Shown in pieces: positions 16,547 to 25,732 of a stretch of 64,000 bases of DNA. Position 1 is the first letter of the stretch; every line of letters starts with the position of its first letter. Both the position numbers and the translations under genes were made by a program. A model generated the notes under the pieces. That model saw only the letters and a program-made list of their open reading frames with translations. It was not told the DNA's origin and did not search any database. The stretch is from DAIPKP01 sp964545875 (GTDB lineage: Bacteria; Synergistota; Synergistia; Synergistales; Aminiphilaceae), in the NCBI GenBank assembly GCA_964545875.1, contig CAZJHH010000003.1, positions 62,001-126,000 on the forward strand. The letters run 5' to 3'.

Positions 16547-18355
16547 GTGAGGCGGTCTTGTCGAAACATAGGAAGCAGCGTGCTGCTCCTGCTGATGGTA
16601 ATGCTCATGGCATCCGGAGCTTTTGGAGCCGGCCCTCTCGTGACGGGGGTTCAGGTGCAGGGAAATGAACATGTGGTGGCGGATCACATTCTCAGCGTCA
16701 TCCAGACCCGGGGAGGGGATCCCCTTGATCGGGAGCTGTTGCGTAAGGATGTGGAGGCCATCTATAGCCTGGGCTTTTTTGCTCTGGTGGATGTGGATCT
16801 TCAGCCCCGTCCCGACGGGGTGAACGTGGTTTTCGTGATCCGGGAAAATCCGGTGGTGGAAAATGTGGGTTTCCAGGGCAATACCGTTTTTACGGAGGAT
16901 CAGCTTAAAGAGGCGGTCTTCACTACTCCGGGAAACGTCTTTAACCGGGTGTTTTTCCAGCACGATCTTCAGAGGATACGTGAGAAGTACCAAGATGAAG
17001 GATACGTGCTCATGAGGGTGGAAGATGTTTCCGTCACCGAAGGAAATATCCTGGTCACCATCATCGAACCCCGGGTGGAATCCATTATCATTCAGGGAAA
17101 TACCAAGACGGAAACCTATGTTATCGAACGGCGCCTCAAGATGAAGCCCGGAGATCTCTTCAACTCCAAGTCCCTCCGGAAATCCCTCAATACCCTCCAG
17201 GGAATGGGTTATTTCGAGGATGTCAGCGTGGGCTTCGAGCCCACGGAAGATCCTGCCATGGTAACCCTGGTGCTTACGGTGGAGGAAAAGCGCACCGGCC
17301 GGGTGACCTTCAACATCGGTTATGGAAGCAGCTCGGGCTGGCAGGGTGGACTGGGCTATGAGGATCCCAACTGGCAGGGCCGGGGACAGCGGCTCAATGT
17401 AGGTTTCGACACGGGGGACCGGGAGGAATACTGGGCCTCCTTCAGTGACCCTTACATGGACAAGGAAGTTTATGCGTGGAACGTGGGCTTCACCAAGCGC
17501 ACCTGGGATGAGCTGGATTATCACGGCTCCGTGGAGGAGAACGGTTCCCGAACCTCCAAGTGGGCCATGGAGTACGACGAGTCTGCCAAGGCGGCCTACA
17601 TCGGTTTGGGGCGCAAGTTTGGTCGCAACGAGGAATATCACTGGTACGCTACCCTGGACTGGAAAGAGTCGGATATCGCCGTGCGCAGCTACGACATCGG
17701 AGTTATTCAGGAGCTGGGATACGACACCATCGAGGACTTCAAGAATGACCGCCTCCTGGATGGAAAGGTTTTCTCCATTACCGGCAAGGTGCAGCGCACC
17801 AACATGGCGGAGTACTCCGCCTATCCCCGGGGGGATATCGAATCCCTTACGGTGGAGCAGGCTTTGGAAACCTTGGGAGGGGAATACTCCTTCACCAAGT
17901 GGTGGCTTGAAGCGAAGTACTACACTCCCATCCTGGGCGTGCGGGATGTCATTGGATCCCTGGGAAGCCTCAACGAGGAAGAGAATCCCATCATCTTTGC
18001 CGCCCGGGTCCGGGCGGGATGGTCTTCGGGAACCCTCCCCTGGGTGGAACTCTACTCTTTGGGGGGAGATTCCACGCTCCGAGGCTTCGACAGCGAATAT
18101 TTCAAGGGAGATGAAATGCTCTTGGGAAACTTCGAGCTTCGTCTTCCCGTGGAAGACTCCTTCTCTCTGGTACTTTTCTATGATACTGGGAAAGCCTGGG
18201 ATAGCCGGGACGGAGAGAGCATGTCCTTCTCTGATCTGGCAGATAACTACGGTTTCGGTGTCCGGGTGAAGACTCCCATAGGAAACATTCGGCTGGATGT
18301 GGCGGAGGGAGACGACGAGACCCGAACCATTTTCAGCATGGGCGAGCTTTTCTAA
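16547..18355 (+). CDS. bamA: Outer membrane protein assembly factor BamA
   Basis: BamA is the Omp85 pore that folds beta-barrel proteins into the outer membrane. The ~602-residue precursor has a signal peptide (SSVLLLLMVMLMASGAFG). Three POTRA repeats follow (beginning VTGVQVQGNEHV, VENVGFQGNTVF and VESIIIQGNTKT). A C-terminal barrel contains the Omp85 loop motif GGDSTLRGFD and ends in phenylalanine (MGELF), the expected beta-signal. E. coli BamA has five POTRA domains, so this form is shorter. The GTG at 16547 is the best start, 11 bases after AAGGAG. It heads the run of outer-membrane and lipid A genes. Confidence 0.92.
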   Translation: MRRSCRNIGSSVLLLLMVMLMASGAFGAGPLVTGVQVQGNEHVVADHILSVIQTRGGDPLDRELLRKDVEAIYSLGFFALVDVDLQPRPDGVNVVFVIRENPVVENVGFQGNTVFTEDQLKEAVFTTPGNVFNRVFFQHDLQRIREKYQDEGYVLMRVEDVSVTEGNILVTIIEPRVESIIIQGNTKTETYVIERRLKMKPGDLFNSKSLRKSLNTLQGMGYFEDVSVGFEPTEDPAMVTLVLTVEEKRTGRVTFNIGYGSSSGWQGGLGYEDPNWQGRGQRLNVGFDTGDREEYWASFSDPYMDKEVYAWNVGFTKRTWDELDYHGSVEENGSRTSKWAMEYDESAKAAYIGLGRKFGRNEEYHWYATLDWKESDIAVRSYDIGVIQELGYDTIEDFKNDRLLDGKVFSITGKVQRTNMAEYSAYPRGDIESLTVEQALETLGGEYSFTKWWLEAKYYTPILGVRDVIGSLGSLNEEENPIIFAARVRAGWSSGTLPWVELYSLGGDSTLRGFDSEYFKGDEMLLGNFELRLPVEDSFSLVLFYDTGKAWDSRDGESMSFSDLADNYGFGVRVKTPIGNIRLDVAEGDDETRTIFSMGELF

Positions 18356-18371
18356 CTCGAAACCCACGGTT

Positions 18372-19658
18372 ATGAGGCGGAGGCGGGCTTTCCTTCTTTT
18401 CACGGCATGTGCGAGGGCTGCGGCGCTTATGTTCGCCGGAGCCCTTCTTTTCGTACCTCCCTCTCTTGGGGAAGAACGAAGAGTTGCAATTCAGGGCGTA
18501 CCTGCCTGGCTGGGAGAGACCATGGAAAAGAGCCTCCGTGCGGTATGGCGAGAGCTCTCCCTCCGAACTTCCGGGACGGGGGAACGGGAACGGGTGCTCC
18601 GGCTGGTGGCGCAGAGGCTTTATCCGGGGTATGTTCTGGAGGATCTGGACATTCTCCCCCAGGGCGGTCTGGAGGTTCGCTTTGGCCTTTCCGAGGGTCT
18701 CCTTCGAGATGGCTGGGAGATTCGATTGGCTTCGCCTTCCCTGGAAGAGCCTTTTTTGGGGTGGTTTCAGAAGGATGCGGCAGTTTTTCGAGAGGCTCTC
18801 CTTCGGGGGCTTGCGGGGGTTCCTCCCTCGGCTCTCGGCTGGGGAGATGTGGCCTTTCGGGACTTTCTCGCTCGGGAAGCCCAGGAATTCCTTCCGGGAT
18901 GGCATGCGGCACCGGTGGTGCGCCTTCGGGAAGAACGGGTTCCGGAGCTACACCTCTCCTTTACTCCCCAGTCTCCTCTTGTCCTGGCTCTGCTCCCCTC
19001 ACTTCAGTCCGAAACGCTCCCCATAGTGCTCCGGCAGGATCTCAAGGAAGGAATGATCAAGGATCTCTCTTCTCTGGTGGGGCTTCCCGTAAAGTGGCTG
19101 GAACTTCATCGAGAGGAGGTAGAGCTCTGGGCGGTGTCCCTTCTGGGAGAGCGCAACGTGGCCGCCCGGGCGGATGCCACCCTCACCATTCATTTCGAGG
19201 CGGAACAGCTCTCCCGGATGCGGGTTTATGTGGAAAGCGACTCCTACGTTATCCAAGGATGGCTTGCGGGATATGCGGGGAGCGACGAGCACTATCCGGA
19301 GCTGGGACTGCACGTGGGGAAAAAACTCTCCTCCCGGAGAGAAGATGTGGAGCTTTACGGAGAATGGATTATGGAGGTCAACGATTTTTCTCTGGAAAGC
19401 CGCTGGGGAATGCGTTTTTCTCCCTGGAGGGATGTCCTTCTGGGGGCGGAGTTCTCCTGGCCGGGGGGCGATCTCTGGTGGCGTCTCTGGGCGGATTCCC
19501 GGGAGATTCGATCTCCCTATCTCTGGTGGCGCTACAACCCCGAGGGAGAACATAACGGAGCTCTGGGGTGGCGGATCAACGAACATTTTTCTCTGGAACT
19601 GCACTACGATGAACGTGCCCAGGACACCCTCTCTATCCGGGCGGTGGGGAATTTGTAA
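18372..19658 (+). CDS. Secreted protein of unknown function, possible outer-membrane protein
   Basis: The 428-residue precursor has an Arg-rich start and a signal peptide (about residues 8-29, AAALMFAGALLFVPPSLGEE). The C-terminal ~150 residues alternate aromatic and charged residues in short strands (MRVYVESDSYVIQGWL, WWRLWADSREIRSPYLWWRY), as in beta-barrel or beta-sheet envelope proteins. I do not recognise a family. It starts 16 bases after bamA without a good Shine-Dalgarno, so it is probably translated by coupling. lpxD follows 11 bases downstream. Its place between BamA and LpxD suggests a job in outer-membrane assembly (inference). Confidence 0.6.
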   Translation: MRRRRAFLLFTACARAAALMFAGALLFVPPSLGEERRVAIQGVPAWLGETMEKSLRAVWRELSLRTSGTGERERVLRLVAQRLYPGYVLEDLDILPQGGLEVRFGLSEGLLRDGWEIRLASPSLEEPFLGWFQKDAAVFREALLRGLAGVPPSALGWGDVAFRDFLAREAQEFLPGWHAAPVVRLREERVPELHLSFTPQSPLVLALLPSLQSETLPIVLRQDLKEGMIKDLSSLVGLPVKWLELHREEVELWAVSLLGERNVAARADATLTIHFEAEQLSRMRVYVESDSYVIQGWLAGYAGSDEHYPELGLHVGKKLSSRREDVELYGEWIMEVNDFSLESRWGMRFSPWRDVLLGAEFSWPGGDLWWRLWADSREIRSPYLWWRYNPEGEHNGALGWRINEHFSLELHYDERAQDTLSIRAVGNL

Positions 19659-19669
19659 GGAGGATATCC

Positions 19670-20713
19670 ATGAAAAAAAATCGGCCTCCCATGGCCCTTG
19701 AAAAGCTTGCGGCACAGCTCCGGGGAAGAGTTGTGGGGGACAGCTCCCGGGAGGTTTGCCGGGTGGGTACTCCGAGAGAGCATGATGCCCAGACGGTAGT
19801 TCCCCTCTGGACTTCCGGAGAAAACCTTTCCCTGGATTGCAATCCGGTGCTTCTTACCCGGGAGGATCTCCTCCCTCCGGGATTCGATGCCATTCTTGTG
19901 GAAAACCCCCGAAAATGCCTCATTCCCCTTCTCGAAGCTTTTCAGGCGGTGTCTTCTTCCCCCAGGGGAATACACTCCTCTGCCTGGGTGCACCCTCAGG
20001 CCACGGTGCATCCGAGAGCCTGGATAGGCCCTCAATGCGTGGTGGAGGAGGGTGCGGTGGTAGAGGAAGGTGCCGTACTGGTCGCCCAGATTTACCTCGG
20101 AGCCTACTCCCAGGTGGGGCGAAATACCCGGATCGAGCCTCAGGTGGTGCTTTACTCCGGAGTCGTTCTGGAGGAGGACGTTATTGTCCATGCGGGAACC
20201 ATTTTAGGGGCCGACGGTTTCGGTTACGAAGCCCAGGAAGAAGCTCCTCCCCTGAAAGTTCCCCAGATAGGCGGGGTCTGCATCGAAAGAGGCGTGGAGA
20301 TCGGAGCCAACGTCACCGTGGATCGCGGCACCATTGGCACTACCCGAATCGGTGCGTACAGCAAGCTGGATGATCACGTGCATGTGGGGCACAACTGCGT
20401 GGTGGGAAAACGATGCCTTCTCATCGCCTTTGCGGGGCTTGCGGGAAGTGCGGTATTGGAGGACGATGTGATTCTCGCCGCCAAGAGCGGTGTGGCCCAG
20501 CATGTTTCCGTGGGAAAAGGGAGCCAGGTGGCCGCATGCGGAGGAGCTACCAAAGACGTTCCTCCGGGAAGCGTGGTTTCCGGATTCCCCGCATGGGAGC
20601 ATCGAAAAGAGCTCGTGGCCCAGGGCCACCTTCGAAGAATGCCGGAGCTGGTAGCGAAGATCCGGGAAATGGAGAAGGAGGTTCGGAGACTCAAGGAACG
20701 CATGGATCCATGA
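19670..20713 (+). CDS. lpxD: UDP-3-O-(3-hydroxyacyl)glucosamine N-acyltransferase LpxD
   Basis: LpxD adds the N-linked hydroxyacyl chain in the third step of lipid A synthesis. The 347-residue protein has a uridine-binding N-terminal domain (about 1-100) and a left-handed beta-helix of hexapeptide repeats (IHSSAWVHPQATVHPRAWIG onward). Typical LpxD motifs are GADGFGYE, NVTVDRGTIGTTRIG and the catalytic-histidine segment DDHVHVGHNCVVG. A helical C-terminus follows (RMPELVAKIREMEKEVRRL). The start lies behind AAGGAGGATATCC. Its stop overlaps the lpxC start as ATGA. Confidence 0.95.
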   Translation: MKKNRPPMALEKLAAQLRGRVVGDSSREVCRVGTPREHDAQTVVPLWTSGENLSLDCNPVLLTREDLLPPGFDAILVENPRKCLIPLLEAFQAVSSSPRGIHSSAWVHPQATVHPRAWIGPQCVVEEGAVVEEGAVLVAQIYLGAYSQVGRNTRIEPQVVLYSGVVLEEDVIVHAGTILGADGFGYEAQEEAPPLKVPQIGGVCIERGVEIGANVTVDRGTIGTTRIGAYSKLDDHVHVGHNCVVGKRCLLIAFAGLAGSAVLEDDVILAAKSGVAQHVSVGKGSQVAACGGATKDVPPGSVVSGFPAWEHRKELVAQGHLRRMPELVAKIREMEKEVRRLKERMDP

Positions 20714-21540
20714 AAAATTACACCCTTCGGGAGGATGTGATTTTTTCGGGAGTGGGATTGCATAGCGGAACCTTGGGTACCCTTCGGCTCGCTCCCTCCC
20801 GGGAAGGACGGATAACCTTTCATTTCGACGGAAAGGCTTTCGATCTTCGAGAGGCCTCCTTCAAGGGAGACGGACGAGGAACGGTGCTCTTCTTCGGCAA
20901 GGAGCATGCTCTTGCCACGGTGGAACATCTTCTGGGAGCTCTCGCTCTTTGCGATATCCGGAGCGTAGCCATCTTTGCGGAGGCCCGGGAGGTTCCCATG
21001 GGAGACGGAAGCGCCGGGTTCTTCACGAAAGAACTCTTTCCCCGAAGGACGCCCCTTTCCGAGGAAATTTTCCCCTTTTCGGTGGGAACGCCTCTTTCCG
21101 TGGGAATTCCCGGGGAAGGGCCTTTCATGGCGGTCTTTCCCGCTCCCCGGTTCGGCGTGACCTATGCTTTTTCCCATCCCCATCCTCGTATAGGATCCCA
21201 GTGGAAAAGCTTTCTTTGGGATGATACGGTACGTACCGCTCTTGAAGGAGCCCGCACCTTCGGTTTTCTTTCGGAAGTGGAGGCTCTTCGCGAACGCGGA
21301 CTTGCCTTGGGGGGATCCTTGGACAATGCGGTGGTTTTCGATGAATCCGGTGTTTTGAACCCCGAAGGACTTCGTTTTCCCGACGAGTGCGTGCGGCATA
21401 AAATGCTGGATCTCCTGGGGGATCTCATGCTTCTCGGAAGGCCTTTGAGGGCTCATGTGGTGGCTCTGAAGGCGGGGCATGCCATGCATCTCCGTCTGGT
21501 GGAACGGCTTTGCCGAGTGATGGCCATGCATAACGGCTGA
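20710..21540 (+). CDS. lpxC: UDP-3-O-acyl-N-acetylglucosamine deacetylase LpxC
   Basis: LpxC is the zinc deacetylase of the first committed lipid A step. The 276-residue product has FSGVGLHSG near the N-terminus, the first zinc histidine in TVEHLLGALAL, and the pair in VRHKMLDLLGDL (His and Asp ligands). The catalytic histidine lies in KAGHAMHLRL. The PMGDGSAGFF segment is also conserved. It starts inside the lpxD stop (ATGA, 20710-20713). A 183-base gap follows before fabZ, which could hold a promoter. Confidence 0.95.
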   Translation: MKNYTLREDVIFSGVGLHSGTLGTLRLAPSREGRITFHFDGKAFDLREASFKGDGRGTVLFFGKEHALATVEHLLGALALCDIRSVAIFAEAREVPMGDGSAGFFTKELFPRRTPLSEEIFPFSVGTPLSVGIPGEGPFMAVFPAPRFGVTYAFSHPHPRIGSQWKSFLWDDTVRTALEGARTFGFLSEVEALRERGLALGGSLDNAVVFDESGVLNPEGLRFPDECVRHKMLDLLGDLMLLGRPLRAHVVALKAGHAMHLRLVERLCRVMAMHNG

Positions 21541-21723
21541 TGAACTGCATTCGGCGGCATCCGGGCGGAAAGATGGGATGGGCGGATCCTTTTCATGGGA
21601 TCTGCAATTTTCAGGGGGCGGGCTCCTGGCCGGGAGCGAATCCTCCATGTGCATCTGCTCCCGATAATTATGTACAGTAAAGGAAAAGCTCGTGGTTGCT
21701 GTCTTTAAGGAGGTTATCTCGTG

Positions 21724-22188
21724 ATGAGTGAAAAAAATACGGTGGATATTCTGGAAATCATGAACAGACTGCCCCATAGATATCCCTTTCTTCTGGTGGA
21801 TCGGATTCTCGATCTCCAGGAAGATCGGGTGGTGGGGCTTAAGAACGTAACGTACAACGAACCCTTTTTCCAGGGGCACTTTCCCCAGGAGCCGGTTATG
21901 CCCGGAGTCCTTATTCTCGAAGCCATGGGGCAGGTGGCGGCCATGATGGTGCTTCATCTTCCCGGGAGCGAGCATCTTGCCCCCTATCTCACAGGAGTGG
22001 ATCAGGCCAAGTTTCGCCGTCCCGTCCGGCCGGGGGATCAACTTATCACCGAGGCCCGGGCGGAACGTTTCCGTCGGCGGGTAGGCAAGGTCTCCGTTCG
22101 AGCTACCGTGGAGGGAGAACTTGCGGCGGAAGCGGTGCTTGGTTTTCTTTTGGCGGAACGCCTTGATGCGAAGAAGGAAAATGCCTGA
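21724..22188 (+). CDS. fabZ: 3-hydroxyacyl-ACP dehydratase FabZ
   Basis: FabZ dehydrates 3-hydroxyacyl-ACP in fatty-acid elongation and so competes with LpxA/LpxD for hydroxyacyl chains. The 154-residue hot-dog-fold protein has MNRLPHRYPFLLVDR with the catalytic histidine, and FFQGHFPQEPVMPGVLILEA with the catalytic glutamate. An AAGGAGG lies 10 bases before ATG 21724 and 7 bases before an adjacent GTG at 21721, so either may be used. The stop overlaps the lpxA start by one base, the usual fabZ-lpxA arrangement. Confidence 0.95.
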   Translation: MSEKNTVDILEIMNRLPHRYPFLLVDRILDLQEDRVVGLKNVTYNEPFFQGHFPQEPVMPGVLILEAMGQVAAMMVLHLPGSEHLAPYLTGVDQAKFRRPVRPGDQLITEARAERFRRRVGKVSVRATVEGELAAEAVLGFLLAERLDAKKENA

Positions 22189-22973
22189 TGATTACCGTAC
22201 ACCCTAGTGCCGTGGTTTCTTCCAAGGCGGAGATCGAGGAGGGCGTGCATATCGGTCCCTACTGCATCGTGGGAGATAAGGTGCGTATCCGTAAAGGTAC
22301 GGTGCTGGAAGCCTTCGTGCGCATCTGCGATTACGTGGACGTGGGAGAAAACTGTCGTTTTTTCGAGCATGTCACTTTGGGGCGGGAACCCCAGGATTTC
22401 GATTTCAAGGGCGAGGAAAGTTGGGTTATCATAGGGAAAGACGTGGTACTCCGGGAAAACGTTACCATTCATCGGGCCAGCGGAGAAGGCAAGGCCACCA
22501 GGGTCGGAGAAGGATGCTATCTCATGGAGGGGTGCCACCTCGGTCATAATGTGGAACTTGGTCCCCGAGTGGTCATGGCGAACAAGGCGGGACTTTCCGG
22601 GTATGTGCATGTGGGAGAAAAAACCGTTATCGGGGGTATGGCGGGGGCGCATCAATTCGTTCATATCGGCCGAAACTGCATGGTGGGGGGGCTCGCGAAA
22701 ATCGTAAAGGACGTTCCCCCCTTTCTTCTCGTGGATGGGCATCCCGCCCGGGTATATGGGCTCAATAAGGTGGGACTTCGGAGAAACGGTTTCGATGCTG
22801 CCGCCCGAGCCGATCTTACTGCAATCTACCGGCAGATCTACCGGGGAGGACTCCCTCTCCGGGAAGCGGTGGCGCTTCTCCGGCAGGAGAGGCAGGATCC
22901 TCTGGCAAAGGAAATTTTAGATTTTATGGATGCCGGAAGCAATCGAGGGGTTACTCCCTGGATACGGTCCTAG
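22188..22973 (+). CDS. lpxA: UDP-N-acetylglucosamine acyltransferase LpxA
   Basis: LpxA transfers a 3-hydroxyacyl chain from ACP to UDP-GlcNAc, the first lipid A step. The 261-residue protein is a hexapeptide-repeat beta-helix (VHPSAVVSSKAEIEEGVHIG onward). It has LGREPQDFDFKGE, the VTIHRASG segment and the catalytic histidine in GCHLGHNVELG. The C-terminal helical part includes GLNKVGLRRNGF, typical of LpxA. It shares its first base with the fabZ stop and is followed within 7 bases by kdsC. Confidence 0.95.
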   Translation: MITVHPSAVVSSKAEIEEGVHIGPYCIVGDKVRIRKGTVLEAFVRICDYVDVGENCRFFEHVTLGREPQDFDFKGEESWVIIGKDVVLRENVTIHRASGEGKATRVGEGCYLMEGCHLGHNVELGPRVVMANKAGLSGYVHVGEKTVIGGMAGAHQFVHIGRNCMVGGLAKIVKDVPPFLLVDGHPARVYGLNKVGLRRNGFDAAARADLTAIYRQIYRGGLPLREAVALLRQERQDPLAKEILDFMDAGSNRGVTPWIRS

Positions 22974-22980
22974 GCTTGCC

Positions 22981-23457
22981 ATGATACGGCTTGCGGCGTT
23001 CGACGTGGACGGTACTCTTACGGACGGAGGCATTTACCTGGACGGGGAGGGAGGAGAGTGGAAACGGTTCGATGTGCAGGACGGTATGGGGCTCTCTCTT
23101 CTCGCTCGATCCGGAGTGATTCTTGCGATCATCAGCGGACGGTACTCTCCCGTTACCGAGCGAAGAGCCCGGGAATTGGGGATAGAGCATTGCGCCAACG
23201 GGGTGGGGGAAAAACTTCCCGTGCTTCGGGATCTTGCTCGAAAACTCGGAATTTCCCCGGAGGAAATAGCTTTTTTGGGAGATGACGTGAACGACCTGGC
23301 CTGCATCACCTGGGCCGGTCTGGGCATGGCGGTGCAGAATGCCCTTCCGGAGGTACAAAAAGCGGCGAAGCATGTTACGCATCGTTCCGGAGGGGCCGGA
23401 GCGGTCCGGGAAGCGGCAGAATATATTCTGGCGTATAATAGATCCGAAGGAGCGTAG
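22981..23457 (+). CDS. kdsC: 3-deoxy-D-manno-octulosonate 8-phosphate phosphatase KdsC (HAD type)
   Basis: KdsC removes phosphate from Kdo-8-P to give Kdo. The 158-residue HAD-superfamily protein is a compact, capless type. Motif I is FDVDGTLTDGG, motif II is AIISGRYSP, and motifs III/IV are GEKLPVLRDL and FLGDDVNDL. The length and the DG-GIYLD sequence after motif I fit KdsC rather than other HAD phosphatases. ATG 22981 was preferred over an earlier frame start at 22930 that would overlap lpxA. kdsB, kdsA and kdsD lie further down the same cluster. Confidence 0.88.
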   Translation: MIRLAAFDVDGTLTDGGIYLDGEGGEWKRFDVQDGMGLSLLARSGVILAIISGRYSPVTERRARELGIEHCANGVGEKLPVLRDLARKLGISPEEIAFLGDDVNDLACITWAGLGMAVQNALPEVQKAAKHVTHRSGGAGAVREAAEYILAYNRSEGA

Positions 23458-23461
23458 ATAG

Positions 23462-24574
23462 GTGGCCCGAGGGTGGAAAATCCTGGATAGATATATGGCG
23501 GCGGAGATGGTGCAGCCCTTTATCTTCGGTATCCTTGCCTTTACGGTGATTTTTGTGGCCGGAGGAGTGCTCTTTCAGATTGCGGATCTCATCATCGAAC
23601 GGGGAATTCGCATGTGGGTGGTAGTGCGGCTGTTTCTCTACCGCCTTCCGGAGGTCGTGGCTCTGGTTATCCCCATGTCCTCCCTGCTTGCGGCCCTTCT
23701 TACCTTCGGAGGGCTTTCGGGGCGCAGCGAAATCGTGGCCTTCCGGGCTTCGGGAATATCTTTTCAACGTGTTCTCCGGCCGGTGATTTTTCTCTCTCTC
23801 GGGGTGGTGGCCGTCTCGGTACTCTGGAACGAAACCGTGGTTCCTCTGAGCAACCGGGCCTACCATGCGGTGATGCAGAATGAAGTGCTTCAGGAGCGTC
23901 CTTCCCTTGTCAAAGAACGAGTTTTCCTTCGGGAGGAAAGCCAGGGGCATCTTAAAAGAGTTATCTATATCGATCGACTCAAACCCCGGGCAGGGCGAAT
24001 GGAAAAAATTCTCGTGCAAGAGTTCGACGGAGGGAGGCTTTCTCGGATCTTGTCCGCCGAAAAGGGTACCTGGGAACAGGGGATCTGGACTCTGGAGGAT
24101 GGCAAGATTTACGAGGTTGCTTCCGCCGGAATGGTTTCTCTTCTCATGACCTTCGAGAGACAGACCATTCCTTTGGAACTCTCTCCCTTGCAGATGGAGC
24201 AGTCCAATAGAGATCCCGATTCCATGGGTATTCTCGAACTCTTTCGGCAGATTTCCGTGGTTTCCGCCCATGGAGGAGATGTGCGCCCTCTCTGGGTTTC
24301 TTTGCATATGCGCCTCGCCTTTCCCTGGGCTACGGTGGTGCTTGCCCTGGTAGGAGCCTGCCTCGGAGTGCGCCATCATCGCGGAGGGGCGGGAATTGGC
24401 CTGGGGATGAGCATTCTTGTGGCTTTTGCCTATTATGTAGTGATGTCCTTTTTCCGAGCCCTTGCTCAGGGAGGAATGGTACCCGTCTTCATCGGAGCAT
24501 GGTTCCCGGTTTGCCTTTTTCTCTTTCTCGGAGGGCTTCTCGCGGGGCGGGCGAATCGGGTGGGAAAGGGCTAG
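23462..24574 (+). CDS. LptF/LptG-family permease (YjgP/YjgQ)
   Basis: LptF and LptG form the inner-membrane part of the ABC machine that extracts LPS for transport to the outer membrane. The 370-residue product has the family layout: N-terminal helices starting LDRYMAAEMVQPFIFGILAF, the conserved PEVVALVIPMSSLLAALLTF helix, a periplasmic beta-jellyroll (about 115-265) and three C-terminal helices. Only one such gene is in the window, so its LptF or LptG identity cannot be settled. lptB, lptC and lptA are not here. Start is GTG 23462, four bases after the kdsC stop, with AAGGAG inside the kdsC end. Confidence 0.87.
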   Translation: MARGWKILDRYMAAEMVQPFIFGILAFTVIFVAGGVLFQIADLIIERGIRMWVVVRLFLYRLPEVVALVIPMSSLLAALLTFGGLSGRSEIVAFRASGISFQRVLRPVIFLSLGVVAVSVLWNETVVPLSNRAYHAVMQNEVLQERPSLVKERVFLREESQGHLKRVIYIDRLKPRAGRMEKILVQEFDGGRLSRILSAEKGTWEQGIWTLEDGKIYEVASAGMVSLLMTFERQTIPLELSPLQMEQSNRDPDSMGILELFRQISVVSAHGGDVRPLWVSLHMRLAFPWATVVLALVGACLGVRHHRGGAGIGLGMSILVAFAYYVVMSFFRALAQGGMVPVFIGAWFPVCLFLFLGGLLAGRANRVGKG

Positions 24575-24916
24575 AGCCGGAAGCGGCAGTTTGTGAATAA
24601 CTGAACATATATGCAATGGCAACGGTGATGATGTGTGTACAACGAATGTGCGGCCGGAAATAAAGGATGGAAGAAGTTGTCGGCGATGGGGGTTGGCCAA
24701 GGAGCTCAAAACGGAGCGGGGGATGTGTCACGGCGAGAAGGGCCGTATTCGGAGGCTCGTTCATACGTCGTGTACACCCGCAGAGAGAGCCCGGGGGACG
24801 AAGCAGCGATGGCATGATAGTCTTTCCCGGACTATCTTTCGAGGGGCGCTTTTTGCTGTCCGCCAGCCGCTGATCAGTGCTACCATCGCTTGTAACCACG
24901 GGGGAGGATGCGGCAG
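24575..24916 (+). other. 342-base intergenic stretch inside the lipid A cluster, no assigned function
   Basis: This is the only long gap in the otherwise tight bamA-waaA run. It has no open frame with coding character. Short self-complementary pieces occur (for example TAGTC and GACTA around a 7-base loop near 24818-24834). I tried to match 6S, SRP, RNase P and tmRNA signatures by eye and found none. A promoter for lpxI onward or a small RNA is possible. Confidence 0.35.
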
Positions 24917-25732
24917 ATGAACGTTATGCGTGCTGTAGTGGCGGGAGAGGGATTGCTTCCTCAGGAGATCGCCCGGCGGTTGACCGCCCGGGGCAATCCT
25001 CCTGTGGTCTATGCCCTTCGAGAGGAGGTGGGAGAGCTTTCCAAGTTCGCTCTGGAGCTTCTTCATTTTCCCAGACTGGAGCTCAAGGCGGTGATGGAAG
25101 ATCTTCTGCAGCGGGGGGTGCAGGAACTCATTCTTGCGGGAGGTGTTCCCAAGACCCTCATGTATCATCCCGCTCTTCTCGACGATTCGGCCCGCCAGCT
25201 TGTCCGGAGCATCCGGGATCGGGATGATCACTCCCTTCTGGGGGGGGTGGTGGCCTATATCGAGAATGCGGGAATCCGGGTAGTGCAGTATGCGGACATT
25301 ATCGAAGATCTCCTCGCTCCCGAGGGGCATATCGCGGGACGCGAACCCACGGAGCGTGAATGGGACGATCTTTGCTACGGATGCAACGTCGCCAGTCAGG
25401 TGCTGTATCTCTCTTTCGGCCAGACCGTGGTTATCTGCGATCGTTCGGTGGTGGCGGTGGAGGCCATGGAAGGCACCGATGCGGCTCTTCTCCGGGCGGG
25501 GGGGCTCTGCAAGGGCGGCGTGGTGGTGAAGATGATGCGGGCGGATCAGGATATGCGCTACGATCTTCCCACGGTGGGCACGAAAACTCTCGTTACCATG
25601 GCCCGGGCGGGACTCCGATGCCTGGCGGTGGAGGCGGGAAGAACGGTTATTCTAACTCCCGAGTACGTTCGGGGCATTGCCGCAGATATGGGCATTGCCG
25701 TGGTGGGGGTGCGTCATTGTCCCTCTTCCTGA
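24917..25732 (+). CDS. lpxI: UDP-2,3-diacylglucosamine pyrophosphatase LpxI
   Basis: LpxI hydrolyses UDP-2,3-diacylglucosamine to lipid X and UMP. It replaces LpxH in some phyla and attacks a different phosphorus. The 271-residue protein starts with AVVAGEGLLPQEIARRL and has ELILAGGVPK. Its C-terminal domain contains EAMEGTDAALLRAG and the signature MMRADQDMRYDLPTVG, as expected for this family (DUF1009). Start ATG 24917 lies 9 bases after GGGGAGG; the ATG at 24908 touches that site. lpxB begins 16 bases before its end. Confidence 0.93.
   Translation: MNVMRAVVAGEGLLPQEIARRLTARGNPPVVYALREEVGELSKFALELLHFPRLELKAVMEDLLQRGVQELILAGGVPKTLMYHPALLDDSARQLVRSIRDRDDHSLLGGVVAYIENAGIRVVQYADIIEDLLAPEGHIAGREPTEREWDDLCYGCNVASQVLYLSFGQTVVICDRSVVAVEAMEGTDAALLRAGGLCKGGVVVKMMRADQDMRYDLPTVGTKTLVTMARAGLRCLAVEAGRTVILTPEYVRGIAADMGIAVVGVRHCPSS

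Noticed and set aside
24575..24916. 6S, SRP, RNase P or tmRNA gene in the gap before lpxI
   Set aside because: None of the conserved core sequences were found and pairing of the two ends was weak.
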